Positions 1 to 7,405 of a DNA stretch of 10,670 nt are shown piece by piece. The position numbers were made by a program, and so were the translations under genes. The notes under the pieces are model-generated. The model did no database searches. It was not told where the DNA came from and saw only the letters and a program-made list of their open reading frames with translations. Position 1 is the first letter of the stretch; every line of letters starts with the position of its first letter. Origin of the DNA: an uncultured Candidatus Saccharibacteria bacterium (lineage in GTDB: Bacteria; Patescibacteriota; Saccharimonadia; Saccharimonadales; UBA4665); contig CAITDW010000156.1 in assembly GCA_903891235.1 (NCBI GenBank), forward strand, positions 1 through 10,670, read 5' to 3'.

Positions 1-14
1 ATAATATTAATATT

Positions 15-1505
15 ATGGCAAGGAGATTATTTGATCTAGTGCGCCAATTGTCAGTGAGCATAATGCTACTGATGCTCTCTATTTTAATTATAGTATTTTC
101 TTCAAAAACTGGTTTTGCAACATCTGTCACCCAATCACCAACCCCCACAGTAATATCTTCATTAGCTGGATCAAATAACCAGCTAGACTCACCACCAAGC
201 CCAACTATAGCTGCAAACAAAACTGAAACTATTCAGCTATTGAATGGAACATATTTAATTCATACCAATACCGGTATTACTAAGACAGGTACAGTTGCAA
301 GCCTCATAAATACTCCAAATACTTTCACTGGTGATCCTCAGATTTTATGGGATGGCCAAACTAACAGGTTCTACTTTAGTTATTACGAATTCATTAATAA
401 TAATGGAGTTGGCCAACCTGGAATTGCTTGGGGCTACAGCAAAACTGCGAACCCAAAAAGTCCCACTTCATTTTGTACATATTTTAACCCTTTCAATTAT
501 GGATCAACATATTTTCCAGATAGACAAAATCTAGGTGACACTAAAAATTTCTTACTAATAAGCAGTAATAGATACGCTCTTTACACAAATTATATGCAAG
601 GCTCAGATCTTGCATATATAGCAAAACCACCTGCTGGCACTGGTTGTGTAGCTAGTTCTACTCTCAACAGTGGAATTCAGAGTTTAAAAAATCCAGATGG
701 TATTTCTTCTCCATGGATGCCAACTCCGGCTAAACAAGTTGATCCGTTAAGTACAGGTTATGTAGTAGGTGTACCAAGTTATGTTTCTGGTAATACATTA
801 ACTGAATATCGCGTTTCAGATAACACGACTACTAATTCAGTCGATATTAGCTTGCCCACTTCAGTTATAATACCTAGCTACACATTTCCGCAATATGCCA
901 CTCAAGCAGGAAAATCTATTGCTGGTAACCCAGTACCTCCACTGGAAACCCAAACATACCTAGCGCAAACCATTATGGCTTTTGATCCTAGAGTCAATGG
1001 CTATGCTCTTTGGACGGCTCAGACTGATGCGGGTGGCGCCGGGACTAAAGTGGATTGGTATGAGATCAATCCTGCTTTATCAACGCTTTATCAAACTGGC
1101 ACAATATCCGATCCAAATTTAAATATCTTTAATTCTGCAATTTCTCCAGATAGAGTTTATATAAAAGGCAAAGGCCATTTTGGAAACTCAGCAGTTATTA
1201 CATTCAATTCCTCTTCGATAAATAGTTATATTGCAATTGATGTTATTGCTATAGTCAATGGCCAACCACAGTCGCCAATGCAATTAATAAAGCAATCATC
1301 TGGTCCTGACGTAGACTTTACATGTTCAACTTCAACTGCTTTATTTTGTAGGTGGGGAGATTATCCTGGTGCAGTGCCAAATCCCGCATCTCCAATCACT
1401 GGCGCCACAATGGGTCAGGTATTAATAAGTAACGAATGGAATTTGCCTAACATTGATGATAATACTATAGTTTGGCAAACCATTATTGCTAATATTAATC
1501 CCTAG
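15..1505 (+). CDS. Secreted beta-propeller-like protein of unknown function (496 aa)
   Basis: I do not recognise a named family. The N-terminus has a basic stretch (MARRLFDLVRQ) followed by a hydrophobic core at about residues 13-29 and a plausible signal peptidase site after GFA (residue 35), so the protein should be exported. A Ser/Thr/Pro-rich linker covers about 36-65. The body contains phrases typical of sialidase- or BNR-like propellers: GDPQILWDGQTNRFYFSYYE (106-125), MAFDPRVNGYALWTA (321-335), and near the end CRWGDYPGAVPNP (445-457) followed by ISNEW and DDNTIVWQTIIA. The WGDY-plus-Trp ending is recurrent in secreted propeller proteins. No catalytic residues can be assigned. The frame is open to the left edge, so the true start could lie outside; ATG at 15 has no visible ribosome binding site in the 14 bases before it. 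An AAGGAG at 20-25 precedes an in-frame GTG at 39 by 13 nt, a weak alternative that still leaves a good signal peptide. The gene converges on the cupredoxin-like gene and shares its stop tetranucleotide. Confidence 0.85.
   Translation: MARRLFDLVRQLSVSIMLLMLSILIIVFSSKTGFATSVTQSPTPTVISSLAGSNNQLDSPPSPTIAANKTETIQLLNGTYLIHTNTGITKTGTVASLINTPNTFTGDPQILWDGQTNRFYFSYYEFINNNGVGQPGIAWGYSKTANPKSPTSFCTYFNPFNYGSTYFPDRQNLGDTKNFLLISSNRYALYTNYMQGSDLAYIAKPPAGTGCVASSTLNSGIQSLKNPDGISSPWMPTPAKQVDPLSTGYVVGVPSYVSGNTLTEYRVSDNTTTNSVDISLPTSVIIPSYTFPQYATQAGKSIAGNPVPPLETQTYLAQTIMAFDPRVNGYALWTAQTDAGGAGTKVDWYEINPALSTLYQTGTISDPNLNIFNSAISPDRVYIKGKGHFGNSAVITFNSSSINSYIAIDVIAIVNGQPQSPMQLIKQSSGPDVDFTCSTSTALFCRWGDYPGAVPNPASPITGATMGQVLISNEWNLPNIDDNTIVWQTIIANINP
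1502..1505. other. Shared CTAG carrying both stop codons of two convergent genes
   Basis: The palindrome CTAG supplies TAG for the + strand gene (1503-1505) and TAG for the - strand gene (1504-1502). The genes therefore overlap by four bases with no intergenic space, and any transcript 3' end must lie inside the opposing gene. Confidence 0.95.
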
Positions 1506-1957
1506 TTTTTGACGACTATCACTCCCTTGAAATTGTAAGGGTTCAAATCATCATGGTATGTATATGTACCAGTTTTTGAAAAAACAAAAGAATATGTATC
1601 ATTCGGATTGAGGTTTCCACTCTTGAAACCTTTAATTCCATTATCTACTGGATATGGATCAGTCGCAACCAAGTGAATAGCCGAACTATTATTTGTCCAT
1701 ATTACTGATTGATTAAGTTTAATTGATAGTGTTTTTGGAACAAATCCATTGCTAGTTAAAGAAACTACTGCGGGTTTAAGCTGAACAGTTTTGGAAATTG
1801 TTACTGTTGTGGGCTTAGATTTATTGGAAGCGATTACCCAAATCACACCAATAATTAGGATAATGAGTACAACTAGCAGAAGATAAGCTAGATTCTTAGA
1901 AGGCTGGCTCTGATTATTATTAGTATTTATTTCCGAATTGTTTATTGGTAATTCCAT
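1502..1957 (-). CDS. Membrane-anchored cupredoxin-fold protein lacking type-1 copper ligands (151 aa)
   Basis: An Asn-rich N-terminus (1-21) is followed by a single membrane segment at about 22-43 (NLAYLLLVVLIILIIGVIWV), a short linker, and a plastocyanin/amicyanin-like beta domain at about 62-151. The fold is recognised from GFVPKTLSIKLNQSVIWTNN (71-90), the following SSAIHLVATDPYP, and the terminal FSKTGTYTYHDDLNPYNFKG (126-145). In blue copper proteins the last loop reads YHC-x2-HP-x-M. Here the Cys, His and Met positions are Asp136, Asn139 and Asn142, and only the upstream His95 is kept, so normal type-1 copper binding and electron transfer are unlikely. The domain should face outside, and a structural, adhesive or other metal-binding role is possible. 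The gene starts 20 nt after the stop of the giant glycoside hydrolase gene on the same strand and has no clear ribosome binding site, suggesting it is read as the second gene of an operon. Its TAG stop overlaps the TAG stop of the facing gene. Confidence 0.85.
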   Translation of the reverse strand: MELPINNSEINTNNNQSQPSKNLAYLLLVVLIILIIGVIWVIASNKSKPTTVTISKTVQLKPAVVSLTSNGFVPKTLSIKLNQSVIWTNNSSAIHLVATDPYPVDNGIKGFKSGNLNPNDTYSFVFSKTGTYTYHDDLNPYNFKGVIVVKN

Positions 1958-1977
1958 AATATAGTGCTTTATCTATC

Positions 1978-4900
1978 TTATAGATGAGTTAACGATCCAT
2001 CAAGTCTGAATGTACCAGCTGGATATGACTTAGTTACCTGTAAAGTTGAGTAATTAGTAGCTGAGAAGTAATAATAGTGCGTTCTTTTAGGTGACATACC
2101 GCTTAATGTATAAACTCCTTGTGAATTGGTAGTAGCAGTCACTGCTCCACCATTAGATCCTGCATTCTTACCCGATCGAATAACTGCACCAACTATCGGA
2201 TTCCCAGTAGCCTTGTCAGTAACTATGCCAGTTAGAGTAACTGTTGTTGCAACTGTAGCAGCTAGTGTTGTTGCAGAGACTGTAGCTGAGGCAGTCGATG
2301 AACCAACTGAGTTTACCGCAACTATGTAAAAACTGTAGCTTGTAGAGGCTGTAAGACCAGTCACGCCATAACTAGTTGTAGTTATGTTACTGGCTATTGG
2401 AGTTGTTATGCCTACTCGGTAAATGTTGTAACTAGTTGTATTAGCTGTAGCTGACCAATCAAGATTAATCTGTGTAGTACTAAATGGAGTAGCTGTTAGA
2501 CCTTGTGGTTGGTTGGGTGTTTGTGGTGGTGCTGGTGTTGTTACTGTTGAGGCTGTAGTTACGGCTGATGGTTGAGATAGATTAGCAGGGCTACTAGAGT
2601 CATAGGCTACAACTTGGTAGGAATACTTAGTTGCACCAGTTGGTGGACTTGTAGGATCAGTTGTTGAGTTGTCAGTGAAGCTAGTACTAGTAGTTGAGGC
2701 AATAGTTGTAGCGGTTGTATTAACAGCTGTTAGATTGGTTCTTTGTACGTAGTAACCTGCTACTCCTGGGCCACCTACGTCAGTACTTGCTGACCAGGTA
2801 AGACTAACTGATGTTGCGCTTACAGCAGTAGCGGCTACATTAGTTGGACTAGTTGGATAAACAATTGGCTTAGCTGGAGTAGTTATATTAGCAGGAGAAG
2901 ATTGAGCAGATGTATTAGATGCGTTATCTGAAGCTGATACTGTGTAGCTATATGCAGTAGATGGTGAGACTGTGGTGTCTGTATATGAGAGAGTTGATAT
3001 ACCGAATGATCCAATAGCTACATTGTTTCTATATAGAGTATAGCCAGCTAGTCCTGAACCACCTGTGTCGGTACTTGCAGTCCAGTTAACAACTACACTG
3101 TTGTATGAAGAAGATGATCCTACGGATATAACTGGAACACTAGGAGCTGTGGTGTCTGGAGGATTAGGTGTGGTTACGCTACTTATTGTCGATATGTCAG
3201 ATAGATCTCCAACAGTATCTACAGCTTGGACTGTGTAGCTATATGCAGTAGATGGAGAAACACTAGCATCTGAGAATGTTAGGCTTGGTGAGTTAACAGT
3301 GAACTTTGTAACAGTTGTGCCATTAGTTCTAGTTAGGTAGTAAGCAGCTATAACTGGAGCATTTGTTCCAGTACTACTAGCTGTCCAACTAAGATTTACC
3401 TGGCTACTTGTAGATGATGTTATTGAAAGAGTTGGAGTTGACGGTTTAGGGTATGTTGTTACTGAAACTGGGCTTGAAAGAGCAGACAAGTTAGCAGGTG
3501 ATGCATTGTCTACAGCTTGAACTGTATAGGCGTAGGCTGTGCCAGCTGTGAGAGATGTATCGTTAAAGGATGTGCCAGTTATTAGAGCAGTGTTAATCTG
3601 TATCCCGTTACGGAATATGTTATATCCTGAGATTGAGTTAGTGGATCCGGTGGGCTCAGTGGCTGCAGTCCATGACAATCCGACAGATGTACTTGATTTG
3701 ACGGTTGCAATCACACCTGTTGGGGCATTAGGTAGAGTTGGTGGAGTAGTTGCTGCCCCCTGTCCCGGGCCATAAGCTTCGACATCATATATTGTGTCAG
3801 TACCATACCAAGAGGCAGAAGCATTAGCAAGACTAGTAGCATCAGTTGGCCAAAATACCGGAGCTAGGCCACCAGCATAGCCTGAGAAATTTGGTGTCAT
3901 ATTAATAATTTGTATCTTATTGACTGGCTGTGCTTTAAATGTGAAGCTAAAGTTTCTTTGGAAAAAATTGTCGTTGACGGTACCAACTGTTGTCCAGGTA
4001 TTTCCACCGTCACCACTAACCTGGACTGTAAATCCGCGCAGGTTATCATCTACAGAATGTATAGTGGATGAACCTATAAATAATCTATCTATATTCTGAG
4101 GGGAAGGAAGAGAGACGGTTAGCGTTGGGCTAGCATCGCCAGGAGCCTGAGCCCAGCCATAAGTTTGAGAGTAGCCACACCCCGGGAGATAATTAACTTC
4201 GTCTAATCCAAGAACCGTATTGCTAGCATTACAACTACCAGATTTTGCCGTAGTAGAAGCTGAGGCAGTTACATTATTTGTGCTTGATGCTAGTGCTAAA
4301 TTAGATCCATAAGTTTCAGTTGGGGCAAATGATATGGTCTGTCCAGCTGGAATATTTATATACTGAACAGATCCGTTAATATTAAGAGGATTAGCATTCG
4401 CAAGAGTGGTAGCAGCACCATACTCACTAGTTATATTCATTGAACCACCACTAGATAGTTTAGGAATAATCTGAGTTGGATAGTCATCCGACCAGACAAC
4501 TACAACTGATCCTGTGTCGGTGCCTGAAGGACCATAAACAGCAGCATAGGTGTGAGGCAAACCTGTTGGTAGCCATTGTTGAAATACTCTATTAGCTGAA
4601 ACTGTAGCACCATCAAGCATGTGCTGCATTGTGTATTGAGCGGCCGTTCCTGGTGCATCACCATTATCATGGCCACAACCAATAGTTCCCCAATTAAGAT
4701 TATCAACCTTGTAACATCCGCTGTTCTGAAAAACATATACATTGGTCGAACCGATGGAGTTTTGCATGATTGTTCCCCTAACCAAAATATTGCCTTGCTG
4801 GTAATAAGATGCTGGTCCACTTTGCCATATTCCAAACTCAGAGTCATAGATAGGTAAGCCACCAGCAACCGCCTGAATTTGCTGCAATACGCCATAGCCT

Positions 4901-7236
4901 CCAGCAGCTTCGGTTGGTGTTGCATAAATAGAAGGTATAACGCTACCGTTATCTTCAAATGACCTATTATCGCCTACATAGGGGTGGTTATCTATTGCAG
5001 TTCCATATTGATAGCCTCCAGCTGCTTGAAGTTGTGACCACTGATAGGCAGAACCCTTCTGTCCTGCAAGCTGTGAGCCAATTACGGCTTGTTCTGTTTC
5101 GCCGTTGGTTATACCAGCGGCTTGAGTTGCTAGATAGACTGGCTTTAAATAATTGTTAATGAAGAAAGATGCATTGCCGTTAGTATTAAACTCATTCATT
5201 GCCTCCCATGATGTTACTGATTTTATCTGAGTAGCCATTTGGTATACAGCGCATTGAAACATATTCATAGTTCCCGCATAGCCTGGACAAGATGAAGTTT
5301 GAGAATTAGTAAGGGAATAATCTTGACCAGTATTATTCCCATCAATATCCACCATGTATTTAATACCATACTGTTTAGCTAGAGCTGCGTCCGAGTTAGC
5401 AGTAGATAATACGTTGTTTTGACCAGAAACTGTGTCGCCTGTTGCAGAACAGTTTACTACTGGCATCGAGGAGAATGTGTTTGCAGTACTGTTATATCCA
5501 GCCGCATTTAATGCTGCATTAGTAAGACAGCCATCTAGAGTTATTTCCGACCTAACAAAGTTCTGTCCAAGCTCATGAGCTTGCTCAACAGGATTTCCAA
5601 AGTTAGCACCACTTGGATTATACGCAACCCCAGGAGCACCTACCGAATAGTCTAAACAATCTGAGCCGACAGTTTTTCCACTGCTAGATATATGAGCACT
5701 AACCTCATAAGCGCCTGGAGTTGTATTTCCGGTTAAATTCAACGGAATATATGAAGGAGCAGATGAACTAAGTGCTGGAACTGTTACTGTTTGTGTTGTT
5801 CCTGGCTGATTTGCCTCTATTTGAGCCATAGTTCTCACTTCATAAGTAATTGTGAAATTAGCTATTTTGCTTGACCACCATGGATAGAGAGCTAAGTTAA
5901 CGCTCGGTGAGGTGCCAGATGGGAAGAAGTTGTTAGCTGCCTTAGATCCTGTTATAGAAGCTTGAGTCGTCAAGCCTGCTCCAAGACCTAGAACGCCATT
6001 TGTTCCTTGTGGATATCCAGTATAAATTGCTAGTTCTGCAGGAGTGATACTAAATATTCCTGGTGTGTGATTGTTAGCGGCTGTTGCCCACACGTTAAGA
6101 CCCTGGGAATAGTAGTAGTCAATACCATTGAACTGAACTAGGTGTTCTGGATTAACTCCCATAGTATTACTGGCATTATTCTGATCATTGAAGTTTGGCG
6201 AAGACCCAAGGTATGCGCCATTAGAGCTAAACTTAGAAGTCCCCATCGATGAGCCGATTATGTCATAGGTGCCGTCAGTGTTTTCTATAGCTGAAGTGGC
6301 CCTAGCTAGGCTGAGCGACGTTCCAGGACTATTACCGGTACCCATTGAGAATTTTAGTTGACCAGAATTTGTGTAAACATACAACATTCCATTATCTACT
6401 GAGGTTAAGTCGCCGTTAGCTGCCTGTTGATTACCATTTGGAGCATCGATATTGTTAGTTCCAATATTTGCCAAGCTAGTATTATAAAGCTGTGCTGTAG
6501 CAACTGCGTTATATTGGCTTGAACCCTGGTTGGTAATACTTTGATCAAGGCCTACTGTGAAGCTTCCGCTTGAGTTCACGTAGCCGAAAACACCGCCATT
6601 AGGGTTGTAAGATAGATTTATTGTATGAGCAGCAGCTAGAGAAGTGTTAGTGCTAAGAGTACTGCCTGAGAAAGGAGAGTACTGATAAAGTACTGGTGTT
6701 GATGGTCCTCCAGTTGCGAACCAAGACATGATATATATATTGCCCGAAGGATCAACGGTAAATTGATAGGCATTATTACCCATATTAATTAATGGAAAAG
6801 TTAGCAAAATAGATGCTGGATTAGAAAGAGCCGAAATGGATAGAGTGGGTATGTTTCCAGAAGTAGAACTAGGTGAGTTCATTGTAAATAAATATGGGTT
6901 TCCGCCGACAGATTGAATGTGAAAATCCTCTAGTCCTCCTGGCTGATAGGCGCCACCTTCTGCAGCTAAAAACTTTGGATATGCAGCAATTGTATTACTG
7001 CCATCGGCATATGATAAGGGTGCCTGACCCACAGGAGGGGTATATGCTGAAGCATCATAAATACTCGTAACTCCACACATATTCTGTAGGGACGCAGTCG
7101 TCGGAAAAGACACTGCAGCATGTGACCTAAATAGTAAATGAACTCCAAAAAATCCTATAATTACTATTGCTCCAAAAAATCCTAGTTTAAAGGTTATGTT
7201 AGTTTTTGGTCTAAATTTATTAGATCTAATATTCAT
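1978..7236 (-). CDS. Giant exported modular glycoside hydrolase (clan GH-A barrel, discoidin/CBM-like, 5x FN3, 1752 aa)
   Basis: Domains in order. An N-terminal membrane or signal segment lies at about 17-36, ending HLLFRSHAA with a plausible signal peptidase site. A propeller-like region spans about 60-450. A small beta sandwich covers about 455-533. A TIM-barrel hydrolase of clan GH-A follows at about 536-900, with an accessory beta region to about 975. In it, SWEAMNEFN (676-684) gives the likely acid/base Glu682, IDNHPY (748-753) is a typical beta-6 motif, and PIYDSEFG (795-802) gives the likely nucleophile Glu800, so the retaining mechanism looks intact. An F5/8 type C (discoidin/CBM32-like) domain spans about 976-1157. 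Five fibronectin type III domains lie at about 1168-1261, 1264-1357, 1360-1454, 1460-1568 and 1572-1658. A carboxypeptidase-regulatory-like domain spans about 1664-1745 (TLTGIVTDKATGNPIVGAVI). There is no LPXTG or other C-terminal sorting signal. The substrate is unknown: the barrel resembles GH5/GH39-type enzymes but I cannot assign a family. ATG at 7236 is chosen because the export signal follows at once; no close ribosome binding site is seen, and an AGGGAG lies 21 nt upstream, too far to be standard. Confidence 0.9.
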   Translation of the reverse strand: MNIRSNKFRPKTNITFKLGFFGAIVIIGFFGVHLLFRSHAAVSFPTTASLQNMCGVTSIYDASAYTPPVGQAPLSYADGSNTIAAYPKFLAAEGGAYQPGGLEDFHIQSVGGNPYLFTMNSPSSTSGNIPTLSISALSNPASILLTFPLINMGNNAYQFTVDPSGNIYIMSWFATGGPSTPVLYQYSPFSGSTLSTNTSLAAAHTINLSYNPNGGVFGYVNSSGSFTVGLDQSITNQGSSQYNAVATAQLYNTSLANIGTNNIDAPNGNQQAANGDLTSVDNGMLYVYTNSGQLKFSMGTGNSPGTSLSLARATSAIENTDGTYDIIGSSMGTSKFSSNGAYLGSSPNFNDQNNASNTMGVNPEHLVQFNGIDYYYSQGLNVWATAANNHTPGIFSITPAELAIYTGYPQGTNGVLGLGAGLTTQASITGSKAANNFFPSGTSPSVNLALYPWWSSKIANFTITYEVRTMAQIEANQPGTTQTVTVPALSSSAPSYIPLNLTGNTTPGAYEVSAHISSSGKTVGSDCLDYSVGAPGVAYNPSGANFGNPVEQAHELGQNFVRSEITLDGCLTNAALNAAGYNSTANTFSSMPVVNCSATGDTVSGQNNVLSTANSDAALAKQYGIKYMVDIDGNNTGQDYSLTNSQTSSCPGYAGTMNMFQCAVYQMATQIKSVTSWEAMNEFNTNGNASFFINNYLKPVYLATQAAGITNGETEQAVIGSQLAGQKGSAYQWSQLQAAGGYQYGTAIDNHPYVGDNRSFEDNGSVIPSIYATPTEAAGGYGVLQQIQAVAGGLPIYDSEFGIWQSGPASYYQQGNILVRGTIMQNSIGSTNVYVFQNSGCYKVDNLNWGTIGCGHDNGDAPGTAAQYTMQHMLDGATVSANRVFQQWLPTGLPHTYAAVYGPSGTDTGSVVVVWSDDYPTQIIPKLSSGGSMNITSEYGAATTLANANPLNINGSVQYINIPAGQTISFAPTETYGSNLALASSTNNVTASASTTAKSGSCNASNTVLGLDEVNYLPGCGYSQTYGWAQAPGDASPTLTVSLPSPQNIDRLFIGSSTIHSVDDNLRGFTVQVSGDGGNTWTTVGTVNDNFFQRNFSFTFKAQPVNKIQIINMTPNFSGYAGGLAPVFWPTDATSLANASASWYGTDTIYDVEAYGPGQGAATTPPTLPNAPTGVIATVKSSTSVGLSWTAATEPTGSTNSISGYNIFRNGIQINTALITGTSFNDTSLTAGTAYAYTVQAVDNASPANLSALSSPVSVTTYPKPSTPTLSITSSTSSQVNLSWTASSTGTNAPVIAAYYLTRTNGTTVTKFTVNSPSLTFSDASVSPSTAYSYTVQAVDTVGDLSDISTISSVTTPNPPDTTAPSVPVISVGSSSSYNSVVVNWTASTDTGGSGLAGYTLYRNNVAIGSFGISTLSYTDTTVSPSTAYSYTVSASDNASNTSAQSSPANITTPAKPIVYPTSPTNVAATAVSATSVSLTWSASTDVGGPGVAGYYVQRTNLTAVNTTATTIASTTSTSFTDNSTTDPTSPPTGATKYSYQVVAYDSSSPANLSQPSAVTTASTVTTPAPPQTPNQPQGLTATPFSTTQINLDWSATANTTSYNIYRVGITTPIASNITTTSYGVTGLTASTSYSFYIVAVNSVGSSTASATVSATTLAATVATTVTLTGIVTDKATGNPIVGAVIRSGKNAGSNGGAVTATTNSQGVYTLSGMSPKRTHYYYFSATNYSTLQVTKSYPAGTFRLDGSLTHL
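2266..3741 (-). repeat. Array of five fibronectin type III domains within the giant hydrolase
   Basis: Five domains of roughly 87-109 residues each repeat the pattern SxSxVxLSWTAST...GYxxYRN...SFxDxxxxxxTAYSYTVQAVDxxxxxSxxSSxxxVTT. They act as spacers that hold the catalytic and binding domains away from the C-terminal domain. At DNA level the second and third domains share an exact 26-nt stretch (2939-2964 and 3230-3255), 291 nt or 97 codons apart, encoding the PSTAYSYTV region, which points to internal duplication. Confidence 0.85.
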
Positions 7237-7269
7237 AAATTTTATTCTAATTAAGAACTCCCTAAAATA

Positions 7270-7298
7270 TTTATGCTTTAGTAAACAATATATATCAA
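7270..7298 (-). promoter_or_regulatory. Putative sigma70-type promoter for the giant hydrolase gene
   Basis: Read on the minus strand, TTGATA (7298-7293) and CATAAA (7275-7270) are separated by 17 bases, matching five of six and four of six consensus positions. The predicted start of transcription near 7263 would give a leader of about 27 nt before the ATG at 7236. It lies in the 169-nt gap after the 842-aa gene. AT-rich sequence makes chance matches common. Confidence 0.35.
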
Positions 7299-7305
7299 AA
7301 ATAGA

Positions 7306-7319
7306 GATTTTGCAAAATC
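7306..7319. promoter_or_regulatory. 14-nt perfect palindrome just upstream of the putative promoter
   Basis: GATTTTGCAAAATC is a perfect inverted repeat with no spacer, ending 7 bases upstream of the proposed -35 element of the giant hydrolase gene. Its position suits an operator or activator site. Palindromes of this length are expected about once by chance in an AT-rich window of this size, so function is only suggested by location. Confidence 0.25.
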
Positions 7320-7339
7320 AAAGCCCGTACTAGTATGAT

Positions 7340-7375
7340 TGAACCGTTATAAATAATTAAATTTAGAGTGGTTCA
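7340..7375. repeat. Inverted repeat in the gap between the two large surface-protein genes
   Basis: TGAACC (7340-7345) and GGTTCA (7370-7375) can form a 6-bp stem. Nested inside are TAAAT (7350-7354) and ATTTA (7361-7365) around a 6-nt loop. Neither side is directly followed by a T-run in the transcribed sense, so it is a weak candidate for a transcript-end structure after the 842-aa gene rather than a clear intrinsic terminator. Confidence 0.3.
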
Positions 7376-7397
7376 TTCTCAGTGTGTTCTTTTTTAG
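7376..7397 (-). repeat. 22-nt direct repeat, copy 1 (after the stop of the 842-aa gene)
   Basis: This stretch matches 10039-10060 at 21 of 22 positions in the same orientation; the one difference is t at 7383 against a at 10046. On the minus strand it begins 8 nt after the TAA stop of the 842-aa gene and contains the core AAAAAAGAACAC. Read in the codon register of the other copy it would also encode LKKNTLR, with the one difference in a third codon position. Confidence 0.8.
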
Positions 7398-7405
7398 ATT
7401 GGATT

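Noticed and set aside
1524..1541. CCCTT/AAGGG hairpin near the convergent stops as a terminator
   Set aside because: The stem lies within the cupredoxin-like coding sequence, and no T-run follows it in either direction.
4500..4958. A 152-codon open frame on the minus strand inside the giant hydrolase gene
   Set aside because: It overlaps the catalytic domain in another frame, has no family resemblance or ribosome binding site, and the overlapped frame has clear domains and both active-site glutamates.
7340..7375. Intrinsic terminator after the 842-aa gene
   Set aside because: The outer stem is only 6 bp with a 24-nt interior, and no T-run follows on the minus-strand transcript; it is kept only as an inverted repeat.
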